Notes: a model not told the origin generated them from the sequence alone. DNA of 64,000 nt from Enterocloster aldenensis (GCF_003434055.1 NZ_QVEX01000006.1:269236-333235), one strand, 5' to 3'; numbered from the stretch's first letter, positions 1 through 8,002 are shown. A program made the numbers and translations.

Positions 1-21
1 CCCCCCCCCCAAATGATACGC

Positions 22-62
22 ATACAGGCTGTCCGGTAAACCGCTTACCGGGCAGCCTGTAT
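22..62 (-). terminator. Hairpin downstream of the MscS gene
   Basis: A long inverted repeat has outer arms ATACAGGCTG and CAGCCTGTAT and a GGTAA/TTACC inner stem. It lies beyond the stop of the leftward channel gene and would end its transcript. The U-tract after it on the minus strand is weak, so termination efficiency is uncertain. The 60-170 stretch between hairpin and gene carries only a short GGTTCCGGGCCAG direct repeat. Confidence 0.5.
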
Positions 63-169
63 CTGTATCCGCAGTTCTTTGTTAACGGTTCCGGGCCAGA
101 GCCCTCTGACAGCGGTTCCGTTCCGGCGGTTCCGGGCCAGCCTTCCTCCCCCTGACCATGATACCTGCA

Positions 170-979
170 TCAAGCCCCATCTTCCGTATCCGTCACAACG
201 TGCACATGCCGGTACGGAATGGAGATGCCGTTTGCATCAAAATTCTTCTTAATCAGCCGTCTGATATCACTGCAGGCCGCAAAATTATCGTCAAGGCTGT
301 TGGTCCATACCGTGGCCTTCAGGATGATACCGTCATCCCCCAGTTCCTTGACAGCCACGTTTACCTTGCTGCCCTCGGTCTGGTCCGCCCGGATATCCGT
401 TACCAGGGGATGGGACGCAATGGTATCGCGCATGACTTCCATGGCAAGCTCCAGGTCACTTTCATAGCTGACCGCTATCTCCATGTAATTGCCAATGTAA
501 TCATTGTTGTAATTGCTGTTTTCAATGATTGCCTTATTAATCACACTGTTCGGGATAATCATCCGGCTGTTGTGATACGTGCGGATGACTGTGTGGCGCA
601 CCGTCATGTCCTCCACAATCCCCGATATCCCCAGGCTGCTGATATTGACTTTCTCTCCCAGGTTAAAGGGCCTGGACCAGCTGAGCATGATGCCGCTGAT
701 TACATCGGCCAGCACCTGCTGGGCCGCAAAACCCACAATGGCGACCAGCAGGGAGGAACTGGTCAAAAGGGTTGCGCTCAGGGCCTTTGTGGTGGTAAAC
801 AGACCGCTGATACAGATACATGCCGTGATGGACAATAAAACCTTTGACATGCTTCTTAAGAATTTGATGTGGATCTGTTCCTTGCGCTTCAGGATAATCC
901 CGAATATTTTGTTAATGGCAAACATACCGGCGCTCCATAGACCGCCGATGACTGCTATCTTAATGAGAAGTATTTCCAT
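170..979 (-). CDS. MscS-family mechanosensitive ion channel
   Basis: 269-residue small-conductance mechanosensitive channel protein that would release solutes through the cytoplasmic membrane on hypo-osmotic shock. Two hydrophobic segments lie near residues 5-25 and 45-65. They are followed by the pore-lining helix rich in Ala/Gly and Val (about 68-100), then the Sm-like beta domain with the family-typical stretch around LGEKVNI and IPNS (about 107-145) and an alpha/beta C-terminal domain. Length fits the short MscS/YnaI-like class. The ATG follows AAAGGACG at good spacing. It appears monocistronic, with a hairpin beyond its stop. Confidence 0.9.
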   Translation of the reverse strand: MEILLIKIAVIGGLWSAGMFAINKIFGIILKRKEQIHIKFLRSMSKVLLSITACICISGLFTTTKALSATLLTSSSLLVAIVGFAAQQVLADVISGIMLSWSRPFNLGEKVNISSLGISGIVEDMTVRHTVIRTYHNSRMIIPNSVINKAIIENSNYNNDYIGNYMEIAVSYESDLELAMEVMRDTIASHPLVTDIRADQTEGSKVNVAVKELGDDGIILKATVWTNSLDDNFAACSDIRRLIKKNFDANGISIPYRHVHVVTDTEDGA

Positions 980-1112
980 TCAGACGTCCTTTCCTTTTAT
1001 GACTGCTTGCCTATCAGTCTATCATAAACACCGGAAATTGACAATCCTGGCTTTCTTTCAACTATCATCCATATTTTTCCGAATCTTCACTGTCTTAATC
1101 CAATTTGTCCCA

Positions 1113-3077
1113 TTAAATTCCGGGCGGAACATCATATACAGCATGAACTGCATCAGGGCAAAACTCCCGATCATGATTCCTGCTGTCCATACAATACACG
1201 CCCGTCTCCCCTGCCGTGTCCAGCCACTCCATACAGGCTTCATGCCAGACCCTGAAGGCTTCCTCATACTGTCCGGCAAGCTCCTCGTAACGTCCCGTCT
1301 CAGGCCACTCCTCTCCTGCCCAGAAGGCCTCAGACTGCAGCCAGCACCCATATAACTCCTGCATCCGTATCTGCATGGCTTCTGCCTTTTCCCCTGCTGA
1401 TACAAGACGTTCCAGGGCCAGGTTCATTTTCCAGTCCACATAAGCCGACTCTGTGGAAATCTCCCGGAGACGGTGGCGTTCTGCCTTTGGCACCGCGCGC
1501 ATGCCGGCAATCAGAGCCTGCTCCTCGGCCTTAATCTGAGCCCCGATGGAGGCTCCCGCCTCCTGCTTCTTCTTCCGTTCCAGATAATGTTCATAACCAA
1601 AGGGATAATACATCACGGCCTGGTTTTCAAATATAAGCACCGCATCTGCTATCTGGCGGATGAAGTAACGGTCATGGGACACAAAAAGAATGGTTCCCTT
1701 ATAGGCGCGGAACGCGGATTCCAGATTCTCCTTTGCCCGTATATCCATGTGGTTGGTAGGTTCGTCCAGGACCAGGAAATTGGGGCGGCTCTGCAGCAGT
1801 TCAGCCAGCACCAGCCTTGCCTTTTCCCCGCCGGACAGGGAGGACACCTTTTTCTCCGCCTCCCGGCCCCCGAACAGGTATGCACCCAGGATGCTTCTGG
1901 CATCCTTCTGTGTAAGGGACGGGAAAATGCCTGTAAAATGTTCAAATACCGTTTTCCCTGACTCAATTCCCGCACTGTGCTGGTCAAAATAACCGATTGT
2001 GGTATGATTGCCCAGGGAAAATTCCCCATCCACAGGTTGAAGGAAACCGGCCACGGTCTTTAAGAAAGTTGTCTTACCTGCCCCGTTGGAACCAAGAATG
2101 GCTATCTTCTGCCCCCTGCGTATACGCATGGTGATTTCCAACAGCGCCTTGTCATATCCAACCTTTAAATGTTCAGAGGTGAACACCCATTTGCCCCCTG
2201 GAACTTCCGGCGTTATCTCTCCTGTAAAGATGCGGCTGTCATCCTCCTGGGGCCTTTCCACCCGTTCCATCCGCTCCATGGCCTTGCGTTTTGCACGGGC
2301 AAAGGATGCCTTATTTGGCTTATGCTTAAAGCGCTCCACCAGGCCGCCCAGACGCTCCCGTTCCTCCTGCTGCCGCTCATAAGCCTTTTTCTGAAGCTGT
2401 ATCTTCTTAAGCTTTTCTTCCCTGTAATGCGTGTAATTACCCGGATATCTGGTAAGCCTGCCTTCCGACAGTTCATAAACCACATCCGCGGTACGGTCCA
2501 GGAAAAAGCGGTCATGGGAAACCATCACAACCGCCTTTTTATACTGCCCCATATAACCTTCCAGCCACTCACAGGTCTCCATATCCAGATGGTTGGTGGG
2601 CTCATCCAGCAGCAGAATATCCGGTTTTTCAAGCAGGAGGCGGATTAGGGCAATCTTGGTCTGTTCCCCTCCTGAAAACCGGGATATGGGCTTTTTCTTG
2701 TCCTCTTTTGCAAACCCAAGCCCGGTAAACAGCCTGTCATATTCCTGTTCATACTCAAACCGCTCCCGGTCAAAGCTGTCCCTTAAGGGGCAGGACAGCA
2801 TAAGCAGTTCCTCCACAGTCCGGTGCTCATCCGCAAAAACCTGCTGGGACAGCATTCCGGTCATCACCTTCCTGGAACACAAAATCCCTGGCCCCATCCT
2901 TTTATCATCACGGTCCAGTGGGATTGTACCTGCAATCACATTCAACAATGTGGTCTTGCCCGCCCCATTCTTTCCAACCACTGCAATCTTCTCTGTTCCG
3001 CGTATCTCAAAATCAATGTGGGACAAGATGACCTTCCCCCCTGCCGACACGGTTCCGTCTTTTATCTGGTATAACAT
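1113..3077 (-). CDS. ABC-F family ATPase (ribosome-associated, Lsa/Msr-like)
   Basis: 654-residue soluble protein with two ABC ATPase domains and no membrane segments. Domain 1 has Walker A GKNGAGKT (35-42), FSGGE (134-138) and LLLDEPTNHLD. Domain 2 has GSNGAGKT (329-336), LSGGE (about 414) and LVLDEPTNHMD. A highly charged inter-domain linker (about 215-290) corresponds to the P-site tRNA interaction motif. ABC-F proteins act on the ribosomal E site in translation control or antibiotic protection; the substrate class cannot be told from sequence. The C-terminal extension of roughly 120 residues is long for the family, and its last 35 residues look compositionally random, so a late frameshift is possible. 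Confidence 0.88.
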   Translation of the reverse strand: MLYQIKDGTVSAGGKVILSHIDFEIRGTEKIAVVGKNGAGKTTLLNVIAGTIPLDRDDKRMGPGILCSRKVMTGMLSQQVFADEHRTVEELLMLSCPLRDSFDRERFEYEQEYDRLFTGLGFAKEDKKKPISRFSGGEQTKIALIRLLLEKPDILLLDEPTNHLDMETCEWLEGYMGQYKKAVVMVSHDRFFLDRTADVVYELSEGRLTRYPGNYTHYREEKLKKIQLQKKAYERQQEERERLGGLVERFKHKPNKASFARAKRKAMERMERVERPQEDDSRIFTGEITPEVPGGKWVFTSEHLKVGYDKALLEITMRIRRGQKIAILGSNGAGKTTFLKTVAGFLQPVDGEFSLGNHTTIGYFDQHSAGIESGKTVFEHFTGIFPSLTQKDARSILGAYLFGGREAEKKVSSLSGGEKARLVLAELLQSRPNFLVLDEPTNHMDIRAKENLESAFRAYKGTILFVSHDRYFIRQIADAVLIFENQAVMYYPFGYEHYLERKKKQEAGASIGAQIKAEEQALIAGMRAVPKAERHRLREISTESAYVDWKMNLALERLVSAGEKAEAMQIRMQELYGCWLQSEAFWAGEEWPETGRYEELAGQYEEAFRVWHEACMEWLDTAGETGVYCMDSRNHDREFCPDAVHAVYDVPPGI

Positions 3078-3097
3078 GTCTTTATCCTGCTTCTTTC

Positions 3098-3913
3098 CTA
3101 TACGCCGCCCGCGGGCATGATTCTTTCAATGAAATCCATGACTTTTTCTTCGGACTCCGGTCTGTCAGGATAGGAAAATGTCATATCCATGACCATATCA
3201 TCTATCTTTCTTTTAAATTGGATATGTCCATAACCCCAGCCGTAAAACCTGGTTGCGCTGAAGGTATGTCCTCCTACCGTCTGTTCCGATTCCACAAAGG
3301 GTTCCGGATAATTGTACCGGTGTATCAAATCGTAATTATGCTTCCTCATCTGGCTGGAGGCCGGTATCCCAGGTTCTTTATCCTTATAATACCAAATGAA
3401 CATGGAAAAGCTGCCCTCCCCATCCGTTGTAAGCATATTGAGGTCATAGTATTCCTGATCCGGATCCCCGGCATCCGTATATTCCGCCGTATCCTTCCTA
3501 TCACTGCCCGGAGGGATCACCAGACGGTAATCCGACCATTCATTGGACAGGACGCCGCCAGTTAAGGATGCCATGCCAAACGGCCTTCCTGTCCCCTCAC
3601 GGCGGATTGTCCGGGTCTGCGGGACCCCGTCCTGCATCCATGCCCCGGAGGAATCAACCGTGTATCCATCCGGAGTAACCGTGTTCTGATACAGACTGCC
3701 CTGTGCATCAAAACAATAGCATTCCGCTGTCCCGTCCAGATTCCCGTCAATCCAGTACCAGTTGCCCTTTAATAAATCACCGTCATGATACCTGTAGCTC
3801 CAGATACCCAGATGATCCTGCTCCCACTGTCCTGCCAGGGAAACCATCCCTGTCAAAGGAAGCATCATACATACCAGCAATGACACTGCAGCATTTTTTA
3901 TTATACCCTTCAA
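3098..3913 (-). CDS. Secreted protein with cell-wall-binding (choline-binding-like) repeats
   Basis: 271-residue exported protein. A signal peptide covers about residues 1-28 (basic start, LLVCMMLPLTGMV core, cleavage after a SLAG-like motif). Residues about 30-95 are aromatic/Gly repeats of the CW-binding type (GxWSYRYHDG, GNWYWIDGNLDG, AYxFDAQG), which in this family bind choline or wall glycans. The C-terminal half (about 105-265) is a unique globular domain with no catalytic motif that I recognise. It lies 20 bp upstream of the ABC-F gene and could be cotranscribed. An extended -10 promoter precedes it. Surface attachment is inferred; function unknown. Confidence 0.72.
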   Translation of the reverse strand: MKGIIKNAAVSLLVCMMLPLTGMVSLAGQWEQDHLGIWSYRYHDGDLLKGNWYWIDGNLDGTAECYCFDAQGSLYQNTVTPDGYTVDSSGAWMQDGVPQTRTIRREGTGRPFGMASLTGGVLSNEWSDYRLVIPPGSDRKDTAEYTDAGDPDQEYYDLNMLTTDGEGSFSMFIWYYKDKEPGIPASSQMRKHNYDLIHRYNYPEPFVESEQTVGGHTFSATRFYGWGYGHIQFKRKIDDMVMDMTFSYPDRPESEEKVMDFIERIMPAGGV

Positions 3914-3938
3914 AACATCACACCTCCCTATAAGGGGG

Positions 3939-3947
3939 ATTATACCA
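3939..3947 (-). promoter_or_regulatory. Extended -10 promoter of the secreted protein gene
   Basis: On the minus strand TGGTATAAT (TG-N-TATAAT) lies about 25 bp before the start codon, and an AGGGAGG ribosome binding site follows. The -35 is poor, as expected for an extended -10 promoter. Confidence 0.55.
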
Positions 3948-3993
3948 TAAATATTTATATTCCCACATCATATTTCATTTACAAACTTCTTAC

Positions 3994-4034
3994 AATCTGT
4001 TCATATTTCATCTATAATCTGCTCATATTTGATG
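3994..4034. repeat. Two direct repeats with 22-bp period upstream of the secreted protein promoter
   Basis: AATCTGTTCATATTTCAT and AATCTGCTCATATTTGAT are spaced exactly 22 bp apart, two helical turns. This sits 50-90 bp upstream of the extended -10, a position typical of an activator or repressor binding to one face of the DNA. No regulator is known. The rest of 3914-4341 contains a terminator-like hairpin and no convincing gene. Confidence 0.4.
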
Positions 4035-4087
4035 GATATACTAAGAAGCATAAAGAACATTGCTTATAAGACTTTTTTTCATAATAC

Positions 4088-4125
4088 AGCCGGAGGGAGT
4101 AATCCCTGCCGGCTCCTCCCTTTTT
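4088..4125 (+). terminator. Stem-loop with T5 in the 3.9-4.3 kb gap
   Basis: AGCCGG-AGGGA pairs with TCCCT-GCCGGCT around a four-base loop and is followed after CCTCCC by TTTTT. It may be the remnant terminator of a lost rightward gene. It marks the left edge of the accessory island. Confidence 0.4.
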
Positions 4126-4341
4126 GGGGCTTGATTTCAGATGACTGACGTCTCATAATCTGTTGGACCGATTATCCCCGCTTAAACAGATATTGCCTTC
4201 CATAGACCGGCGTGGTACAATAGTCCCATCACACCAGTTCCGGGAGGAGTGCGGTCCAGCCCGTATCGCAGGTGTCCGGTCTCACATTGAATATCCCGGG
4301 AACACGCTGCGGCTGGCGTGATTTTAATCTGCGCGGTATTA

Positions 4342-4656
4342 CTATATCAAATCTCCTGTCTTTTTCTGGCCATAACTGGCCGGTACATCGTCAAAATGGT
4401 CATGGGTAAATGACTCTTTATAAAGCCCGTAATTCCAGCAGATATAACACTCGCCGTCATCATCAAACACGGTTTCATGGGAACGGAAGAAAGCCTTAAA
4501 ATCTGCCAATGGAATGCCAGATGTATCACCGTCATAAAGATAATCCACATCAACGGCAAAATTACCATATATGTCATCATACCATATGTTCCGGTTTATT
4601 ATGCAGGTCAGCCGCTGCGTGAGCCGGACTTTATAATAATTGCTGAAGCCGTTCAA
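4342..4656 (-). CDS. Hypothetical protein, probably 5'-truncated
   Basis: 104 codons, rich in Asp and aromatic residues (YDDIYG, DVDYLYDGD, CWNYGLY), like many small immunity-type proteins. The only start in frame is a TTG at 4656 inside the 3' end of the upstream TudS-like gene, with no convincing ribosome binding site, so the N-terminus has probably been lost by deletion fusion. No family recognised. It is the last leftward gene of the island. Confidence 0.4.
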   Translation of the reverse strand: MNGFSNYYKVRLTQRLTCIINRNIWYDDIYGNFAVDVDYLYDGDTSGIPLADFKAFFRSHETVFDDDGECYICWNYGLYKESFTHDHFDDVPASYGQKKTGDLI

Positions 4657-5167
4657 TTATATTATCATTTCCTTTCAGTCCAATCATTGGGATGGTAATA
4701 TCCATGTTTGAAAGCCGGGAGGATATCTCCTCGATAAACAGCCCCATTCCGCTGATTTCCTCATTCCTGTCCGAGGTTGTGTCAACACCGCAATTTGGGG
4801 AACGGTTTGCCCCCACCATGCCAACGATTTCAAATCCGGACTTATCATACTCTAAGATTTGCTGCACTACATAATCAGCTAACTTTGCCAATTTCCTATT
4901 CGCCCCATCCTCTTTCATTTCTTTACGGATACGTGTGTTTTCTACAACTACCGGACTATCCGCGCCATGGATATTTCCTCTGTCAAGCCCTAAACAGCAA
5001 AGTTCAGGACAAGGCATCTGAACAATACCGATATCAGCATTTAAGAAAAAAACGACCAGATCCTTGAACGCGGCCGGATAGACCGCGGTCCCATCAGAAA
5101 TAGAATTTTGGTTCAGAAAACAATGTGCAACAAAAACAACTCTTTTGCTTCTTCCATCATTAAACAT
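4631..5167 (-). CDS. TudS-related (DUF523-like) putative desulfidase
   Basis: 178-residue cytoplasmic protein. Conserved cysteine-centred motifs are HCFLNQNS (about 15-22), PCPELCCLG (about 53-61) and NRSPNCGV (about 121-128), the pattern of the DUF523/TudS group of [4Fe-4S] thiouracil desulfidases and related proteins. The cysteines in the second and third motifs are candidate cluster ligands, so removal of sulfur from a thio-base or similar substrate is plausible but unproven. Its ribosome binding site AAGGAGG abuts a decayed fragment of another island gene (5170-5305), so it has been placed behind a foreign promoter remnant by deletion. Confidence 0.7.
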   Translation of the reverse strand: MFNDGRSKRVVFVAHCFLNQNSISDGTAVYPAAFKDLVVFFLNADIGIVQMPCPELCCLGLDRGNIHGADSPVVVENTRIRKEMKEDGANRKLAKLADYVVQQILEYDKSGFEIVGMVGANRSPNCGVDTTSDRNEEISGMGLFIEEISSRLSNMDITIPMIGLKGNDNIIERLQQLL

Positions 5168-5169
5168 AA

Positions 5170-5305
5170 TACCTCCTTACAACTCCCCAGAAGCCTGACC
5201 GGAATTTCATTCCCGCTTCATCAGGCACAGCATAGAGCGCCTTGACAAATACGGGATAACGGTCATCCCTTCTGAACAGTACTGCTGATTGGGATATGCC
5301 GGCAT
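5170..5305 (-). pseudogene. 5' remnant of a paralogue of the 20692-21321 gene
   Basis: On the minus strand from 5305 the sequence begins ATGCCGGCATAT and continues with CAGAAGGGATG, TTATCCC, TTTGT and GCGGGAATGAAATTC, matching base for base or nearly so the first 45 codons of the intact gene that starts at 21321. The reading frame is broken and the match ends at AAGGAGG immediately before the TudS-like start. A promoter remnant homologous to that of the intact gene sits just upstream. The remainder to 5598 holds no confident gene, only an open plus-strand stretch (about 5376-5500). Confidence 0.75.
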
Positions 5306-5336
5306 CCTGCCGCCTCTTCCTTCATTCATGGGATAA

Positions 5337-5366
5337 ATTATATCATATGACCAGTGGGTGCGGCAA
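5337..5366 (-). promoter_or_regulatory. Promoter cassette copy 1 (leftward half)
   Basis: TTGCCG-N18-TATAAT on the minus strand. The spacer is closely similar to those of the copies at 7919-7948 and 21354-21383. It faces the decayed gene fragment and the TudS-like gene. The rightward half present in the other two copies is missing here. Confidence 0.75.
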
Positions 5367-5598
5367 CATGATTATCGCAAGCATAATAACAGCGGGGAGC
5401 TTACCAAGAACCCTGTTGAGATTGTCACAAGCCATACCTATGGCGGAATAACGGCAACTACAACCCAAACAGGATTGCCCGGGCATTTGGCAGGCAGCGG
5501 ATGAATGGGGCAGAACTTAAGAGAAGTAAGGGAACAAGGTTCGATTCAGGTGAAAAAATGTGAAACCACCATAGGTCCCCCTTAGGGCAACACACGCC

Positions 5599-6018
5599 CT
5601 AGGATAATCTATATAAGTCCGTGCTCCCGATTTCAAGCAAATTCCCCTCTGGGTCAGCTACATAAAAGTTGCGGATGCCGAAAGGATAGGTAATAGGTTC
5701 TCCTGTTGGGAATTGCACACCCAACTTTGACAGGCGCGCATATTCCAAATCCACATCAGCAAAACCAGGCAGCCAGAGAGCAATTTCAAACGTCTGGTTG
5801 ATACCCTTTGGCGGAATGTAGTCCTCTCCTATTGCTTTGACGAATTCTTCCCTGCTATACATAAACAAGGATAAATCACCACTTCCCGTTTCAAAATCCG
5901 CAAATGGACCACCCTCCCATTGAGTATGAAAGCCTAATATATCTCTGTAGAACCGTACCATATTGTCCATGTTGCCAACCAACAGACTCACACCTACACG
6001 TACTTTTTTTCCATTCAT
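5599..6018 (-). CDS. VOC-superfamily (glyoxalase/bleomycin-resistance fold) protein
   Basis: 139 residues from the ATG at 6018. Paired beta-alpha-beta-beta-beta modules are visible: VSLLVGNMDNMVRFYRDILGF near the N-terminus and NFYVADPEGNLLEI near the C-terminus, the latter with the usual Glu metal ligand. Function could be metal-dependent isomerase, dioxygenase or drug binding; not decidable. GAGGAG precedes the start by 9 bp. In-frame codons further upstream (to 6042) belong to the decayed fragment of another gene and should not be included. It is preceded by remnants of an immunity-type gene, so it has been spliced into the island. Confidence 0.8.
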   Translation of the reverse strand: MNGKKVRVGVSLLVGNMDNMVRFYRDILGFHTQWEGGPFADFETGSGDLSLFMYSREEFVKAIGEDYIPPKGINQTFEIALWLPGFADVDLEYARLSKLGVQFPTGEPITYPFGIRNFYVADPEGNLLEIGSTDLYRLS

Positions 6019-6042
6019 CGTCATTTTCTCCTCTATCGTCAT

Positions 6043-6125
6043 CTCAATACCACCGGTCAGTTTCTCCTACATGACAGGACATAAAACTCTGTCATCTGTT
6101 AAAACCGTACTTTTATCGCGCCATC
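6043..6125 (-). pseudogene. 5' remnant of a paralogue of the 15851-16177 gene
   Basis: The sequence matches the first part of the intact gene at 16177 downward: a shared segment encoding the KVRF-like start (AAAAGTACGG), the region around the GACAGAGT bases, and GGTATTGAGAT against GGCATTGAAAT. It is interrupted and joined to the VOC gene. As in the intact copy, the gene just upstream on the same strand is a member (or tail) of the 6131-6691 family. Confidence 0.65.
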
Positions 6126-6130
6126 CTTCC

Positions 6131-6691
6131 TTATCCGGACGGGAGTTTATTGGCCTCCCTGATTTTATCGCAATATCCAACAAACAGCGTATCTGCTTCA
6201 TCATCTGTGAAACGCTTCTCCTTCAGCTCCAACAGATATTCCCTGACAGCCTTGGGTAAATTGCAAAAATCCCAATCCTCCATCTCTTTCATGACCAGGT
6301 CCAGGCGCTCCATACCATGGCTGTGCCTGACACCGTTGATAAATCCAAAGTATGATCCTGCTCCGACATAGGACTGGATCCGTTTTCCAAACAATAAATC
6401 ATTGGACTGGTAAGCAGTGATGAATTGGTCCAGAGAGCGCATCTCATTGAGCTGCAGCAGGACCGCGTCCAATATACTTGCCTTTAACGCCTCAAACCCA
6501 GGAATGAATTTTTCCGTATAACTTTTATATGCCCGCTCTGTATCCCCGCAATGCCAGTCAGGAAGCGTCACCCATCCATATCCCCTGCATGGGTCCAGGC
6601 AGTCATGGGTATGGATATAATCCGTCCCAAAGGTAACTATCGGCCTTGTGTCAAACACAGGCCTGAATGAAACCCACCGCTGGACGGCCAT
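6131..6691 (-). CDS. Hypothetical island protein (immunity-type, unrecognised family)
   Basis: 186 residues from the ATG at 6691, which sits 7 bp after GAAGGAGG and just past the stop of the DUF2695 gene. No signal peptide or membrane segment. Visible features are an aromatic N-terminal half (RWVSFRPVF, YGWVTLPDWHCGD), then mostly helical charged sequence (MRSLDQFITAY, AVREYLLELKEKRF). A decayed copy of its C-terminus (EANKLP region) lies at 16185-16255, next to the same neighbour gene, so the two have been duplicated as a unit. Immunity function is inferred only from context. Confidence 0.65.
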   Translation of the reverse strand: MAVQRWVSFRPVFDTRPIVTFGTDYIHTHDCLDPCRGYGWVTLPDWHCGDTERAYKSYTEKFIPGFEALKASILDAVLLQLNEMRSLDQFITAYQSNDLLFGKRIQSYVGAGSYFGFINGVRHSHGMERLDLVMKEMEDWDFCNLPKAVREYLLELKEKRFTDDEADTLFVGYCDKIREANKLPSG

Positions 6692-6704
6692 GCGCAGGCC
6701 TCCT

Positions 6705-7361
6705 TCATAATTGTTCCATATCCCCTTTTTCCGCTTCATCCTTCTCCTTTTGTACGGGGCCTGAATAGCCTGGAGTCATCCCCCGTCTTTCATGGCTTCC
6801 ATATGTTTCATAGCAATTGAACAGCACCTCACAATCACAATATCCACCCATTCCTTTTATCTGCGCAATTACTTTCCCTATTTTTTCCGGCGGCAGATGA
6901 CGCTCCAGCCATTGTCCTGTAAAATGTAATGTATGATTACAGGGATTTCCTGCTAATTGTACTTCTAAGTAATGAAAAAGTTTCTGCACCTTCGTCTTAC
7001 TGAGCATATGCTTTTTATTTTGGGAGGCTTTCCATTGTTTCAACAGCAGCTTCTTTTCTTCTTTTGATAGAAGCTTATGGCTGCCTTCCTGCTGCTTTTC
7101 CATTTGCCGGACTTCCCTCTTTTTGTCAAGTCCGCCCTTGTCATGGCAGCGGATGGAATCTGTTTTATTGACTGGAATCCGCAGGGCCGCCCTTTCATTT
7201 TCAGCTGCTTTCATCAATAGGATGTCTCCCTGGCTATCCTGACTGCCGGTTATTATATTACCGATTTTATACCGATACAATTCATCTATAAAATGCCCCA
7301 ATACCAATTGATAAGCATTCCCATCCGGTATAGCTATCTTGTTTGCCTTCATTTTGTCCAT
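6705..7361 (-). CDS. DUF2695 domain protein with unusual N-terminal extension
   Basis: The C-terminal 100 residues form a DUF2695 domain: a CNHTLHFTGQWL motif (about 141-152), then GGYCDCEVLFN (about 171-181), with Cys/His residues that may bind metal. DUF2695 function is unknown. The first 86 codons have no detectable ribosome binding site and include KIAIPDGNAYQLVLGHFIDEL, unlike the family. A start at the ATG at 7103 behind GAGGGA is a real alternative that would give a normal 132-residue protein. It lies directly downstream of decayed island genes, so the extension may be read-in from a remnant. Confidence 0.7.
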   Translation of the reverse strand: MDKMKANKIAIPDGNAYQLVLGHFIDELYRYKIGNIITGSQDSQGDILLMKAAENERAALRIPVNKTDSIRCHDKGGLDKKREVRQMEKQQEGSHKLLSKEEKKLLLKQWKASQNKKHMLSKTKVQKLFHYLEVQLAGNPCNHTLHFTGQWLERHLPPEKIGKVIAQIKGMGGYCDCEVLFNCYETYGSHERRGMTPGYSGPVQKEKDEAEKGDMEQL

Positions 7362-7383
7362 GATATCAGAAAGGAATACTTCT

Positions 7384-7860
7384 TTACCTGTACAATCCAG
7401 GTAACATACACCTGCCTATCCTTTTATCCGTTATCACTATTTCCTGGAATGAAGGAAGTGATTCCGGCGGTATCAAGGTTATCCCCCACCTTGCCGGCCA
7501 TCTTTCATTCATATGGATATTCCGGCTTGATTCCATAGTATACATCAAACGGTTCAAGCCTGCCTGGCATTTTCCATATATCATAGGCACTCCCGGCCGC
7601 AATCAGGTTCCGCTTCTGCGTCAATACCATTTTGCCTGGAGATAATTCACATTCATGACCTTTGCATATGCCTTGATTCCCTCCAGGCTGAAGCAAGCAA
7701 TGGCCTCTCCCATCCGGATTTTCAGACGTTCCCCGTCCGCCGCAATACCTCCATCTTATGATTCATGCAGGCTTATGCTCCATGTAGTACAGGTTCCCGT
7801 CACATCTTCCTCCTGGTTAGGCTGCTCCGCCCCATAAAGCAGGCGCCGTGACAGCCTCCT
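7384..7860 (-). pseudogene. Mosaic of three decayed genes colinear with 16781-18574
   Basis: From upstream to downstream on the minus strand the segment carries: a fragment (about 7720-7855) matching the 18116-18574 gene in its EEDVEGNLYYMEH region; a fragment (about 7505-7690) encoding TQKRNLIAAGSAYDI and KPEYPYE, matching the C-terminus of the 17171-17641 gene; and a fragment (about 7384-7500) encoding ARWGITLIPPESLPSFQE, matching the 16781-17125 gene. The order and orientation are those of the intact run. Frames are broken throughout. It is a collapsed second copy of that operon. Confidence 0.75.
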
Positions 7861-7918
7861 CAATTTCTATTTATCAATGCCCTGAATATGGTCAGGGTCC
7901 ATATATTTCCATGCTTAA

Positions 7919-7948
7919 ATTATAACATATGGTGCGTGTATACGGCAA
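7919..7948 (-). promoter_or_regulatory. Promoter cassette copy 2, leftward promoter
   Basis: Minus-strand TTGCCG-N18-TATAAT faces the decayed gene mosaic and the DUF2695 and 6131-6691 genes. It is near-identical in boxes, spacing and part of the spacer (CATATG) to 21354-21383. Confidence 0.8.
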
Positions 7949-7973
7949 CAGACAGAGAGGGAGATGGAAACCG

Positions 7974-8002
7974 TTGTGGAATAAAGATGCGCATGTTATA
8001 CT
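7974..8002 (+). promoter_or_regulatory. Promoter cassette copy 2, rightward promoter
   Basis: TTGTGG-N17-TATACT, diverging from the leftward promoter 25 bp away and leading into the 8057 gene. The matching element at 21407-21435 is TTGTAG-N17-TATACT, with a related spacer ending in CATG. Confidence 0.78.

Noticed and set aside
1..10. Run of ten C at the window edge
   Set aside because: Too short and at the boundary to interpret.
1058..1405. A 115-codon minus-strand frame overlapping the ABC-F 3' end
   Set aside because: No translation signals; Cys/Arg-rich out-of-frame composition; kept only as a hint of a possible frameshift.
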